Assembly: GCA_012103295.1 (NCBI GenBank)
Contig: WLXB01000011.1
Location: 1 to 48,820, forward strand
From: Alphaproteobacteria bacterium
GTDB lineage: Bacteria > Pseudomonadota > Alphaproteobacteria > Rhodospirillales > Rhodospirillaceae
Direction: 5' to 3'
Length of the DNA stretch: 48,820 nucleotides
In this document: piece by piece, positions 40,647 through 48,820 of the stretch
How the letters are laid out: each line of letters starts with the position of its first letter
Position numbering within the stretch: the stretch's first letter is position 1
Notes under the pieces: generated by a model
Told to the model about the DNA's origin: nothing
Database searches by the model: none
What the model saw: the letters and a program-made list of their open reading frames with translations, nothing else
Made by a program: the position numbers and the translations under genes

Positions 40647-42308
40647 TTAGTCCGCATCACGCTCGGGCACGCCGTCGATTTCCAGTCCATCGCGGTAAAA
40701 CTGGTAATTCGCCTTGCCTTGGGACTTAGCATGGAACATCGCAACGTCTGCCTTGTGAAGCAGTTGCTTATCGTCGTCGGCCTGCTCAGGGTATATGGAA
40801 ATACCAATCGAAGCTGAGATTCGGCCTTCTTGACCATCTAGATCGAACGGCTCGGTCAGCGATTCCAAAATACGGTCAGCTACCACGACTGTGCTCTCGA
40901 TGCTATCGATCAGCGGCATAATTACGGTGAATTCGTCTCCACCCAATCTGGCCACGGTATCCGATTCACGAACGCAATAATTAAGGCGATCCGCCGTCTG
41001 TTTGAGCAATAGGTCACCTGCGTCATGGCCCAAGGTGTCATTCACGGCTTTGAAGCCATCAAGATCGATAAACATCAACCCAATGTTGGTTTTTGTCCGC
41101 CGACTTTCGATAACCAAGCGCGCCAGGCGATCCATAAACAGGGCGCGATTAGGGATACCGGTCAACTGATCGTAATTCGCCTGATAGCGAATTTGTTCCT
41201 CATCAAGTTTACGTTCGGTGATGTCATTTAAAATGGCAGCAAATTGCTGCACCTCGCCGTCCGGACCACGGACCAGCGACAACGCCTGCCGCGCCGCGTA
41301 ACGATCACCAGTCTTGTTCTTGCACCATTGCTCCCATTCGATCTGCCCAGTCTTCTGGAGATCTTTCATGGTGTCGCGATAGACCTTCTCGTCGAAGAAG
41401 AGGATCGACTTAAAGGATTGGCCGACCACTTCTTTTTCCGAATAGCCCGTGATTGCAGTAAAGGCGCGATTGATTTTCGTGATGCGTTCACCAGCGTCCG
41501 CCACCAGCAACCCTTCGCTGGTATGGTCGAAAACAGTCGCGGCGAGACGAAGCTCTGACTCCGCTTGTTTGCGTTCAGACACGTCGCGTAGCGTTAGAAC
41601 ATACCCCGTTGTCTGTTTGTTTTCGCGCATCGGTGCAATCGTATATTCAGCTTCGAAGGAAACCCCGTCGCCCCGCGCTAAGCGCACTTCTTGTTTGACG
41701 TAGTACTTTCCCTTTTGCATGTCGGATAGAAGCGACAGATGCTCACCTGCATTGTCACTGCCGGTGCCGTAGACAAAAGCCCCGTCAATCGACATGCCGC
41801 GAAGGGCATGCAAGTCGCGATCTAATATCTCAGCGGCTGTCGGATTAGCCACACTGATCTGACCCTCAAGATTCACTCCAATGATTCCCTCACTGGCCGC
41901 GTCGATGATTTGTCGGGTTCGGCGAGACATGCGTTCAAGTTCTTCGGTCTGCGAAGACACCTCACCGGTTGTTTCTTTCGATCCCGTTGCGGCTTTGTCC
42001 GAAGAAGCGGGATGGAACGTCAGCAACACACGTTCACCGTTTTTCGGCTTTTCAAGCTTTGTCGCTTTCACGTCCGCCGCAAAAGTACGGCCGTCCGCAC
42101 CGGTCAATTCGAGGCGCGTTGCCCCTTTACCCCGTGTCAGAGAAGCCAAGCTCTTGGATAGTTTCTTGCTCTCGGCAGATGCGACTAAGTCAGCGAACAA
42201 CTGCCCAACAGGCGTCGCATTTCCTGTATATCCGAGCAGAGTAAGACCCGCCGAATTAATATCGACAAGAGTGACTGAATCACACAGGCACACGCCATCT
42301 GAAGCCAT
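40647..42308 (-). CDS. PAS-PAS-PAS-GGDEF diguanylate cyclase
   Basis: A 553-residue cytoplasmic signalling protein. Three PAS domains are seen at about 1-104, 130-245 and 252-366 (the latter two end in the DVSERK and DITERK linkers). The GGDEF domain (375-535) has the intact active site GGDEF at 456-460 and an inhibitory-site RxxD (RESD, 447-450) exactly five residues before it. It should make cyclic di-GMP from GTP with product inhibition. No EAL domain is attached. The frame continues upstream of Met1 (to about SPFSPLAE) without a standard start codon close by, so PAS1 may be trimmed by start choice. Ligands of the PAS domains are unknown. Confidence 0.92.
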   Translation of the reverse strand: MASDGVCLCDSVTLVDINSAGLTLLGYTGNATPVGQLFADLVASAESKKLSKSLASLTRGKGATRLELTGADGRTFAADVKATKLEKPKNGERVLLTFHPASSDKAATGSKETTGEVSSQTEELERMSRRTRQIIDAASEGIIGVNLEGQISVANPTAAEILDRDLHALRGMSIDGAFVYGTGSDNAGEHLSLLSDMQKGKYYVKQEVRLARGDGVSFEAEYTIAPMRENKQTTGYVLTLRDVSERKQAESELRLAATVFDHTSEGLLVADAGERITKINRAFTAITGYSEKEVVGQSFKSILFFDEKVYRDTMKDLQKTGQIEWEQWCKNKTGDRYAARQALSLVRGPDGEVQQFAAILNDITERKLDEEQIRYQANYDQLTGIPNRALFMDRLARLVIESRRTKTNIGLMFIDLDGFKAVNDTLGHDAGDLLLKQTADRLNYCVRESDTVARLGGDEFTVIMPLIDSIESTVVVADRILESLTEPFDLDGQEGRISASIGISIYPEQADDDKQLLHKADVAMFHAKSQGKANYQFYRDGLEIDGVPERDAD

Positions 42309-42629
42309 TTCAGCAAGGGGGCTGAAGGGCGAGGTCTCATTCGGTTTTGATTTTGTCGCGACTTTTTTTGTCCTGCCATCTGTATATTTTGCGGCGCGAG
42401 ATAACTCCCCGCGCTGTGCGCAACAGCCCCCACCATGAAATACGCACGTTTGCGCCCGCTAAGTTTAGCCGCGAGTCTTCTAAAAGCCCAGGGCTCCGGC
42501 CATATATTGCCCTCTGCAACGACAAATTTTTATTGGCCAAAAACCCTTTGACCCCGGGGCACAGGCTGACTATTATTAGTTTCGATTAAAAACTATTGAA
42601 TACTGTCTCTAAGTTGCGAAAGGCCCCCC
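42309..42629. other. Intergenic region upstream of diguanylate cyclase and small ORF
   Basis: A 321-bp divergent gap. The right half holds a strong plus-strand promoter (see 42548-42576). The left half, next to the diguanylate cyclase, remains open in its reading frame for about 30 codons but has no standard start codon there. I see no clear minus-strand promoter and no RNA gene. Confidence 0.5.
42548..42576 (+). promoter_or_regulatory. Strong sigma70-like promoter
   Basis: TTGACC at 42548-42553, exactly 17 bp, then TATTAT at 42571-42576. This is the best housekeeping promoter match I found in the window. The predicted start site is near 42583, giving a leader of about 47 nt to the ATG at 42630. 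Confidence 0.6.
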
Positions 42630-42929
42630 ATGGCTGACACTGCTCCTTATTTTTCGCCGAAAGCGCGTCGATTTTCTGTGCGGTGCCAAGGGCTGACAGT
42701 TGAAACCCTGGCTCAAGGTCGATTTGAAATTATCATCACAAAACCGGCCCCAGCAGGATCACGGGATCAAGATTCGTGTCGGCGCATGACGAAAGTCCTG
42801 CCGCTTATGCCGAGTTCAGGCCCATTTTTTGTATATGCGGATACCAAAAAGGCTAGCGAGGATAACCGCGTAAATCGTCGGTTCAGTGTAGTCAGCCTTG
42901 AGCATCATAAAAAAGTGGATCACGCCTAA
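42630..42929 (+). CDS. Hypothetical protein, 99 residues, overlapping msrQ in antisense
   Basis: Unrecognised ORF beginning MADTAPYFSPKARRFSVRCQ, with GAAAGG upstream and a strong promoter 47-80 bp before it, both of which argue that it is transcribed. The first 60 residues are basic and could fold; there is no signal peptide or membrane helix. The last 38 codons overlap the 3' end of msrQ on the other strand, so this part may be non-coding in origin. It could be a real small protein, a decayed gene or the coding appearance of a regulatory RNA antisense to msrQ. Confidence 0.4.
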   Translation: MADTAPYFSPKARRFSVRCQGLTVETLAQGRFEIIITKPAPAGSRDQDSCRRMTKVLPLMPSSGPFFVYADTKKASEDNRVNRRFSVVSLEHHKKVDHA

Positions 42930-43442
42930 AACTGCAGCTGGATAAACCAACCGGTGCAGCCGGCGCCACCGTTTACCCCCTAAGCGTTTTACCATCTTAT
43001 CTGTTGAAGTCGCTGCCAGCAGTGCGAGCATCAGGACCGCTGCAACCCCAAGCGTAATGTAGATACGTTTAATGATGTCCTGCAAAATTCCGGACCAATA
43101 AAAAAACTGGTCCAGTCCGATGTAGCTCGACAAATGCAGAAACACATAGAAGAACGCAAACAAGCCGAGCATACGGCGAAGGCGCCCAATCGTATTCCAT
43201 CCCGTCAACACACGAATTGGAGTAACGGCCAAAGCGATGAGGATGAACCGGAGCGCCCAGTCACCAAGATCACGTGTAATCGCCTCAATAGGGTTGGCAC
43301 CCAGCCCCCCGCTCACAGCCCGGACAGCCAACCAAGCAAGCGGTGCCAGACACAGAAGAAACACAACCGGTTTTAACCAGCGCGCCTTCGTAGCCTTTGA
43401 TCGAGGCTCGCTCGCCCCAGCATTATCAGTGGTATCCGTCAT
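42816..43442 (-). CDS. msrQ: MsrQ-like heme-binding membrane protein (YedZ family)
   Basis: A 208-residue inner-membrane protein with about five or six helices, of the ferric-reductase-like family. Matching blocks are NPIEAITRDLGDWALRFILI, ALAVTPIRVLTGW, RRMLGLFAFFYVFLHLSSYI and KRWRRLHRLVYPAAVLGVIH, which include the likely heme-ligand histidines. MsrQ passes electrons to the periplasmic molybdoenzyme MsrP, which reduces oxidised methionine in proteins. MsrP is usually encoded beside it but neither flank here carries it: upstream is a divergent MFS gene and downstream the small antisense ORF. The partner may be elsewhere in the genome. Confidence 0.88.
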   Translation of the reverse strand: MTDTTDNAGASEPRSKATKARWLKPVVFLLCLAPLAWLAVRAVSGGLGANPIEAITRDLGDWALRFILIALAVTPIRVLTGWNTIGRLRRMLGLFAFFYVFLHLSSYIGLDQFFYWSGILQDIIKRIYITLGVAAVLMLALLAATSTDKMVKRLGGKRWRRLHRLVYPAAVLGVIHFFMMLKADYTEPTIYAVILASLFGIRIYKKWA

Positions 43443-43533
43443 AGTAGGTGCCGTGTACTCTACCTCGCCGCGCAGGGGAAGGTTTTGATCTCACACATCG
43501 GCGTGAGACACGGGTTTGTGAGGAAATGAGCAC

Positions 43534-44874
43534 ATGTCAATTGATACCAGCTGCAGCAAGTTCGGCCCGGTTTGGCTATCACCGGGTGTGGGGAAAGGGA
43601 ACACCTGGACCCTCATGTATGCAGCATTTTTTACGATTGGCCTCCTTACTTTTATCGGCATCGGTACGCCGTACGTCCTGACCGAAATCTTGAACGTACC
43701 AAGTGGTGAACAAGGCAAGATCAGCGGCAACCTCGTCTTCTGGACCGAAATCGTTTCACTTCTTCTCTTTGGTCCGGTCGGCATAGCCGCAGACCGCATC
43801 GGTCGTAAGTCCGTTTATTTGTTTGGTTTCCTAACGATGGGGCTGGGCTACGCGCTCTATCCCACTGCCGATACAATTACTGAGCTAACCTTATATAGAG
43901 TCATCTACGCGATCGGAATCGCAACCTCCACAGGCATGCTGGCGACAATTGTCACCGATTATCCACAAGAGGCATCGCGCGGAAAACTTGTCGGCATCGT
44001 CGGCGCGATGAACGGTCTCGGTGTGGTGTTCATAAACAGGGTGTTTGGTTCTCTGCCCGAGCGATTTACGTCGGGCGGCATGGACGGCGTCGCCGCCGGC
44101 GAAATGGTTCATTGGCTGATTGCAGGATTATGTGTCATTTCAACCGTCGTGCTTTGGTTTGGCCTCAAAGATGGAACACCAGTGCATGATGAAGAAAAAC
44201 CGTCGATCAAAGAGCTGACGATCAGTGCGATCAGACAAGGCCGCCACAACCCCCGCATCGCATTGTCTTACGGCGCCGCATTCATCGCGCGCGGCGATCT
44301 GGTCATTCTAGGAACCTTTCTGACTCTTTGGGGCACACTTGCAGGAACTAGTCAGGGGCTTCCAACATCAGAAGCGACGAAAAACGCGACCTTGGCTTTC
44401 GTGGCTGCACAGTCCGCCGCCCTAGTCTGGACGATTGTGATCGTATTCTTCATCGATCGCTTTAACCGAACCGGCTTCCTAGCCTTCTGTATGGCGCTCG
44501 CCGCATTAGGTTACCTTGGCATGGGTTTTGTTGAAGACCCCACGGCTTCTGACGCCCTCCCCTTCATCATCTTGCTTGGGATCGGTCAAATTTCCGCGTT
44601 CTTTGGTTCTCAAGCTCTGGTTGGTCAAGAAGCCCCCATTGCAGAACGCGGTGCCGTTGTCGGCGGGTTTAATATCTCAGGTGCCGTCGGAATCTTGTTT
44701 TGCTCTGTCTTGGGCGGATGGCTTTTCGACACCGTGTCTCCAGGCGCCGTTTTCATCATGGTGGGCAGTATTAATACGGTGGTCTTTTTGTGCGCCCTTC
44801 TGGTTCGTTGGAAATCACCGGGACGCATGCCAGGTAAGCCGGGGGCTTCTGATGGCCCAGCCTTGGCAGAATAA
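43534..44874 (+). CDS. MFS transporter
   Basis: A 446-residue major-facilitator protein with about twelve membrane segments. The signature between helices 2 and 3 is GPVGIAADRIGRKSVYLFGF, and IDRFNRTGFLAF takes the equivalent place in the C-terminal half. A central cytoplasmic loop (about 205-245, KDGTPVHDEEKPSIKELTIS) separates the halves. GAGGAAA precedes the ATG at 43534. It is divergent from msrQ and followed by the autotransporter after about 205 bp. The substrate cannot be told from sequence. Confidence 0.88.
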   Translation: MSIDTSCSKFGPVWLSPGVGKGNTWTLMYAAFFTIGLLTFIGIGTPYVLTEILNVPSGEQGKISGNLVFWTEIVSLLLFGPVGIAADRIGRKSVYLFGFLTMGLGYALYPTADTITELTLYRVIYAIGIATSTGMLATIVTDYPQEASRGKLVGIVGAMNGLGVVFINRVFGSLPERFTSGGMDGVAAGEMVHWLIAGLCVISTVVLWFGLKDGTPVHDEEKPSIKELTISAIRQGRHNPRIALSYGAAFIARGDLVILGTFLTLWGTLAGTSQGLPTSEATKNATLAFVAAQSAALVWTIVIVFFIDRFNRTGFLAFCMALAALGYLGMGFVEDPTASDALPFIILLGIGQISAFFGSQALVGQEAPIAERGAVVGGFNISGAVGILFCSVLGGWLFDTVSPGAVFIMVGSINTVVFLCALLVRWKSPGRMPGKPGASDGPALAE

Positions 44875-45079
44875 TGAATTTCCCAGGCCAACCAACGGGC
44901 CGAAGGGAGCTTTTTTAGCGAAATCCTGCCACATTTTGACGCTACGAACGGCATCTCCGGGTACGGATGGATTGACTTAACCGCCTCAAGGCGTGTCTAC
45001 ATTGGCCCCACAATTAAATATAAGGACTTGCCCCGTAAAACGACGGGCAAATGGGGATAAGAGTAGAGTGACGGTTCGA
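44875..45079. other. Gap between MFS gene and autotransporter
   Basis: No gene seen. A T-run at 44911-44916 follows a weak GGCC/GGCC stem (44886-44889 and 44898-44901), a poor terminator candidate for the MFS gene. The reading frame of the autotransporter is open back to a GTG at 44993, but that part is not signal-peptide-like. The region presumably contains the autotransporter promoter, which I could not locate clearly. Confidence 0.35.
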
Positions 45080-48000
45080 ATGAGTTTCACCACATCCAGG
45101 TCTATTAACGTTACACCCGTGGCCTTCGTGCTATCCGTGGCAGTGCTTTACGCAACACCCGTGTTGGCGGATGACCTGACCATTTCGGATAACAGGACCA
45201 CCGCTGCCGATACAGCAACCGGTGATGGCAACGGTGCGGGCGACATCATCATCGACGGAAATGGAAACGTCGAACTGACGAATGGCCCGGCCATCATTCT
45301 AAATAGTGACAACAGCGTAACGAACGGTGGCGCAATTCAGCTGACATCAGAATCCGACGCGACCGGCATTTTGGTTGACGGATCAGTCGGGAATTTAACT
45401 GGTAGCGTTACCAACAATAATCTCATCTCGGTCCCTGGCCCTGCCACAGACAGCAATATCGTCGACACGCCGGTCAACAATTATGGCATCCGGGTGAATG
45501 GCCCCGGCACCTTAACGGGCTCAGTTGTCAACGGTGCCAGTGGTGCCATCGAGGTGGGTGGTAATTCGTCATTCGGTATTTTCGTCGATACGGACCTGGC
45601 CGGGTCTCTTGTGAACGACGGTCGCATCACAACAATTGGCGATAACTCTAACTCAATCAATTTAAATGGTGCGGTCAGCGGTGACGTTTCAAACTCAAGC
45701 ACGATCAATGCTGCGGGCGTTGGTGGGATTGGAATCTATGTCGGTGGCGCGGTCACGGGCGCGATTACAAATGACGGGACTATAAACGCAGGCTCCGGTG
45801 AAACCCGCGACATTGACTTGAATATTGTCCCGGAAAAGTCTGGTGAAGCAGCCATATGGATCGCAAATTCAGTCGGTGGTGGATTTCTAAATAGTGGGAA
45901 CCAGGTCACGGAAGCCCTTGAGCCAGGGTTAGATGCAGAGGACCCCGCCGCCGCTATCGCAGATGCAAATATTAGCGCAACTGGCAGTGTTCCTGCCTTG
46001 CGCGTACGACCAGGCGGACCCAGCGGAACAATTAGTGATGTTTCGCTTGGCGCGGTCGGAACCGGAGACAATGCGTTCGCTGTCATCAACCAGGGCATCT
46101 ACACGGTCGGCAGCTCGACCGAAGGCATCGCCGTTGAAGGCATCGTAATCGAGGGGATGGTGTCCGGTGGCACCACATATTCGACCACACTGGCCGGTGG
46201 TCTCAGCAATGATGGCGGCGACATTCGGGCCGGAACCATTGATGCATCGGCGCTTGCGATCAGGATTGGCGATCATGCGACTGTTCCCGCGATCAACAAC
46301 AGCGGCGATATTCTAGCCATTACCACTGACTCAGAAGAAGACATAAACGCAGGCACAATCGGCACCCTGGGTGGAGACGCAACGGCCATCCTTGTTGAAC
46401 AAAACGGATCCCTGTCCAGCCTCACAAACACAGGCATCATTCGTGCAGATGCAGCGGGCTCAAGTTCAAGTGCATTCGCCATCGTTGACCGCGCCGGAAC
46501 GCTGACAAGCTTCTCGAACACCGGGGATGTCCTTGCCCAAATCCGCGACGGCTCTAGTGGAACGACCACGGCGTTAGACGTCCGAACATCAAACAACGAT
46601 TTCACGTTCTTCAATTCGGGCACTATGGAAGGTGATGTTTATCTCGGCAGCGGTGTGGGGAACGACACCTACACGGTTACCGGTGGATCGGTCTTAGGGA
46701 CAATAAACTCGCTGGGCGGCGGTAACGATATCATTTCATTGTCAGATGCGACCGTAACGGGAACTTTCCAGTTCACCACCGGCACCAAGACTGCATCAGT
46801 CATCAACACAACTCTATCGGCCGGTTTTGCTCATACGGGATCAGTAATTGATTTGACTGTAGCAAACAGTGACTGGACGATTCTGGCCGATGCCGGTGCG
46901 TCGCTGCGCACGCTGGATATTCAAGGTGGAACGACGCTTCGCATTGAGGTCGACGGCGTTAACAATCGTGCTGGCACGCTTAGTGCAACTGGCACTGCAA
47001 ACCTCGCCGCAGACACAACAATCATTCCGATCTTGAGGAATTTCATTACCGATCAACAGACTTTCACTTTGGTCGAAGCTGGGCAGCTCAATACGTCCAT
47101 CGTCGCGACGGCTGCAGTGCCCGCAGACACCTCCTACATGCACAACATCCAGGTCATTAGTGACAACACCAATCCCAACGCTATTCTCCTGCAGGTGACA
47201 CGCCGCACCGCTGCAGACCTTGGCTTAACGTCGAACATGGGCACCATATACGAAGGGGCCGCGGCCGCACTCAGCGCAGATACAGACCTCTTTACCGGCC
47301 TCGCAGGAATTGCAACTCAAGCCGAATTTGAAGATGCTCTGATCCAACTTCTGCCGGACACCAGTAGCGCCGTGATGCAAGCCGCTATCGATCAGCAGAA
47401 CATGGCACTAGGCGCAATCAATCGCCGCCTCGACAGGGTCCCGGCCGTTGGCTTTTACCGCGACAAGCCGTCCGCCTGGGTCCAAGGTATGATCCACTAC
47501 GCCAAGCGCAATCCGGATGGGGAACAGCTCGGATACACGACCTGGTCCGGAGGCATTGCCATCGGTGTCGATCGACAGGTCGGCAGGCTCGCCCGCGCCG
47601 GTATCGCCTATACCCAGCTGTGGAGCTTTCCCGACGAGTTAACGTCCTTTGATAAACCGACAGAATTCAGCAGCTCTCAGCTCAATGGCTACCTCCGCAT
47701 GGGCGATGAAATCCGTAATCTGCAGGGCAGCGTGACGTTCGGTTATGATTCATTCAATTCCGAGCGTAAAGTGCAGTTCGACGCCCTCGACAGAACATCA
47801 CTGGGCGATTGGAACGGGTATCATTTCAGCACCGCTTGGCAACTCGCGCTTGGTATGCGTCGCGGCACCCTCAGCTTTATTCCTACGGCCCGTGTACAGT
47901 ACCTCTACCTGCACCAAGGGTCTTACATCGAAGACGGTGGCGGCAATGGCCTGAACCTGAACGTCATGGGCAACAATACAGATTCCTTACGCGGTAGCCT

Positions 48001-48298
48001 GGGACTGGCTGCGCGCAAGGCCTTCATTCAAGAGAACAACACGAGCTTTGAGTTTGAATTGCGATCCAACTACACACGTGAGTTTATGACAGGAACGCAA
48101 GACTTAGAGCTGACGTTCGCAGCTGGCGGCACACCGTTCATCCTTCAGCGGGTCGGCAATACGCAAGGACTTTTTTCCCTCGGCCTCGGCGTCTTTTATA
48201 AGAACGAGCATGCCACAGTTGCATTCGACTATGACGGTGAGAAGGGCAGCGGTTATACCGGTCACACTGGTGCCGTAACGGTCCGTTTTAGGTTCTAA
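45080..48298 (+). CDS. Autotransporter (type Va-like) outer-membrane protein
   Basis: A 1072-residue protein. The signal peptide is MSFTTSRSINVTPVAFVLSV, AVLYATPVLA, cleaved before DDLTI. The passenger (about 30-740) is Gly/Asn/Thr-rich with repeated short beta motifs such as LTGSVTNNNLI, GSLVNDGRITTI and GAITNDGTINAG, consistent with a right-handed beta-helix. The C-terminal 270 residues form the translocator barrel: SAWVQGMIHYAKRN, RAGIAYTQLW, ALGMRRGTLSFIPTARVQYL and the final strand AVTVRFRF ending in Phe, the BAM recognition residue. I start at the ATG at 45080; a GTG at 45068 would add four residues. The passenger may act in adhesion, but no enzymatic motif is visible. It is convergent with the porin-like gene. 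Confidence 0.85.
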   Translation: MSFTTSRSINVTPVAFVLSVAVLYATPVLADDLTISDNRTTAADTATGDGNGAGDIIIDGNGNVELTNGPAIILNSDNSVTNGGAIQLTSESDATGILVDGSVGNLTGSVTNNNLISVPGPATDSNIVDTPVNNYGIRVNGPGTLTGSVVNGASGAIEVGGNSSFGIFVDTDLAGSLVNDGRITTIGDNSNSINLNGAVSGDVSNSSTINAAGVGGIGIYVGGAVTGAITNDGTINAGSGETRDIDLNIVPEKSGEAAIWIANSVGGGFLNSGNQVTEALEPGLDAEDPAAAIADANISATGSVPALRVRPGGPSGTISDVSLGAVGTGDNAFAVINQGIYTVGSSTEGIAVEGIVIEGMVSGGTTYSTTLAGGLSNDGGDIRAGTIDASALAIRIGDHATVPAINNSGDILAITTDSEEDINAGTIGTLGGDATAILVEQNGSLSSLTNTGIIRADAAGSSSSAFAIVDRAGTLTSFSNTGDVLAQIRDGSSGTTTALDVRTSNNDFTFFNSGTMEGDVYLGSGVGNDTYTVTGGSVLGTINSLGGGNDIISLSDATVTGTFQFTTGTKTASVINTTLSAGFAHTGSVIDLTVANSDWTILADAGASLRTLDIQGGTTLRIEVDGVNNRAGTLSATGTANLAADTTIIPILRNFITDQQTFTLVEAGQLNTSIVATAAVPADTSYMHNIQVISDNTNPNAILLQVTRRTAADLGLTSNMGTIYEGAAAALSADTDLFTGLAGIATQAEFEDALIQLLPDTSSAVMQAAIDQQNMALGAINRRLDRVPAVGFYRDKPSAWVQGMIHYAKRNPDGEQLGYTTWSGGIAIGVDRQVGRLARAGIAYTQLWSFPDELTSFDKPTEFSSSQLNGYLRMGDEIRNLQGSVTFGYDSFNSERKVQFDALDRTSLGDWNGYHFSTAWQLALGMRRGTLSFIPTARVQYLYLHQGSYIEDGGGNGLNLNVMGNNTDSLRGSLGLAARKAFIQENNTSFEFELRSNYTREFMTGTQDLELTFAAGGTPFILQRVGNTQGLFSLGLGVFYKNEHATVAFDYDGEKGSGYTGHTGAVTVRFRF

Positions 48299-48320
48299 TT
48301 CCAGCGTCGAGCCAGGAAAT

Positions 48321-48820
48321 TCAGAAGCGGTAAGCGAACAGCGCCTGCGGAGCGAACTCGTTGGTGTTCCGGTCGCCCAGCTTGTTGAACCAAATCGAGA
48401 ATTCGACGCCAACGAACACCCTGCCCGGCGTGCCATTCATCGCCTTGCCAATGTCCCAGCGAATTTGTTCTTGATTGAGGACGTGGGCCACCAGCTCATT
48501 GCCAAAAGAATCGCGCCGCTTGTCGATGAACTCCAGATGCCCGTTGATTGCGAAATCGTGACGCCCGATGGAGAACGGATACCCCCAATTGAAATCAATC
48601 ATGTAACTGTCGGTTTGAGTCGGCGCACCACCATTTGCGACACCGGAGCTGTCATCGATGTACGCGGTAAAATCGAGATTGGCGAAATCAAATCCAGGCA
48701 AATCTAACGATAGACGCACACCTGGCAGATACTTGAGAACTTTGGCATCCATTGCCCAGTTGACGCCGGCGATAAGGCCGTGATCCGTGGTCGGCCCAAA
48801 GGCAAGATCATCGCCGTTGA
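48321..48820 (-). CDS. Outer-membrane protein, Tsx/OmpK-like (5' end beyond window)
   Basis: The last 166 codons of a beta-barrel protein; the N-terminus and signal peptide lie beyond the right edge. Visible strands alternate polar and hydrophobic residues: FANLDFTAYIDDSS, SYMIDFNWGYPFSIGRHDFA, INGHLEFIDKRRD and VFVGVEFSIWFNKLGDRNTN, then EFAPQALFAYRF, ending in Phe. The final VGVEFxxWxNKxG....N..APQ motif resembles the Tsx/OmpK nucleoside-channel family. The upstream residues (FGPTTDHGLIAGVNW) also suit a barrel. The stop lies 22 bp from the convergent autotransporter stop. Specific transport substrate is unknown. Confidence 0.7.
   Translation of the reverse strand, partial: NGDDLAFGPTTDHGLIAGVNWAMDAKVLKYLPGVRLSLDLPGFDFANLDFTAYIDDSSGVANGGAPTQTDSYMIDFNWGYPFSIGRHDFAINGHLEFIDKRRDSFGNELVAHVLNQEQIRWDIGKAMNGTPGRVFVGVEFSIWFNKLGDRNTNEFAPQALFAYRF

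Noticed and set aside
41881-42438. 185-codon plus-strand ORF opposite the diguanylate cyclase
   Set aside because: Antisense to PAS-coding sequence, low complexity, no family motif.
42630-42929. Remnant of msrP next to msrQ
   Set aside because: The translated ORF shows no molybdopterin-binding or twin-arginine motif.
44886-44916. Intrinsic terminator after the MFS gene
   Set aside because: Only a 4-bp stem, separated from the T-run by 9 bp; too weak to call.

Overview
The window looks like a chromosomal stretch of an alphaproteobacterium, probably of Rhodospirillales type. The basis is gene content: split glycyl-tRNA synthetase genes glyQ/glyS, a DUF2336 protein, a DUF2007 protein, a YgfZ protein, an S49 peptidase beside a small zinc-ribbon membrane protein, a DmdC-like acyl-CoA dehydrogenase, an IclR regulator and an orphan TRAP-type binding protein. 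Base composition is moderately GC-rich. I see no transposase, integrase, phage block, CRISPR array or rRNA. Both ends cut through genes: an acyl-CoA dehydrogenase on the left and an outer-membrane porin-like protein on the right.

Layout. (1) 1-3949, minus: a beta-oxidation operon (FadB-like bifunctional enzyme, SDR reductase, DmdC-like dehydrogenase). (2) 4091-7892: a voltage-gated-type potassium channel with a C-terminal Cys pair, a YfcG-like glutathione transferase and a large secreted alpha/beta-hydrolase. (3) 7899-14207, minus: a tight five-gene run of three glycosyltransferases, an asparagine-synthetase-type amidotransferase and a dihydroorotase-like amidohydrolase, most simply a surface-glycan operon. 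(4) 14344-16002: YgfZ followed by an apparently exported Rossmann protein. (5) 15999-18890: pyruvate phosphate dikinase carrying an N-terminal YdaS/Cro-like helix-turn-helix domain, with a cluster of TGTAAG words upstream of it. (6) 19089-25502: glyS-glyQ, the small zinc-ribbon protein, SppA-like peptidase, TrmN6-like methyltransferase, DUF2007, and a divergent polyprenyl diphosphate synthase; then tRNA-Pro(CGG). (7) 25750-30004: NhaC antiporter, IclR regulator, TRAP solute-binding protein, and a DxD glycosyltransferase-like protein.

(8) 30001-34601 is the most unusual region. Two divergent genes encode membrane-anchored proteins that share a pseudopilin-like ectodomain. One is a short 242-residue form. 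The other is a 1161-residue form extended by an L-type-lectin-like domain and two tandem, mutually similar beta-rich domains. I read them as a candidate surface adhesin or pilus-tip system. (9) 34666-35879: an exported DUF1838-like protein and a glyoxalase I family enzyme. (10) 35893-42308: DUF2336 protein, apt, rpe, tkt and a PAS-PAS-PAS-GGDEF diguanylate cyclase. (11) 42548-48820: a strong sigma70-like promoter driving a short unknown ORF antisense to msrQ, an MFS transporter, a 1072-residue autotransporter and a Tsx/OmpK-like outer-membrane protein.

Most of the window is core metabolism and envelope biology. Convergent gene ends are packed very tightly (two pairs overlap by 4 bp), leaving no room for ordinary terminators between them. 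The two items I would follow up first are the HTH-PPDK fusion with its upstream repeat cluster, and the divergent pseudopilin/lectin pair.
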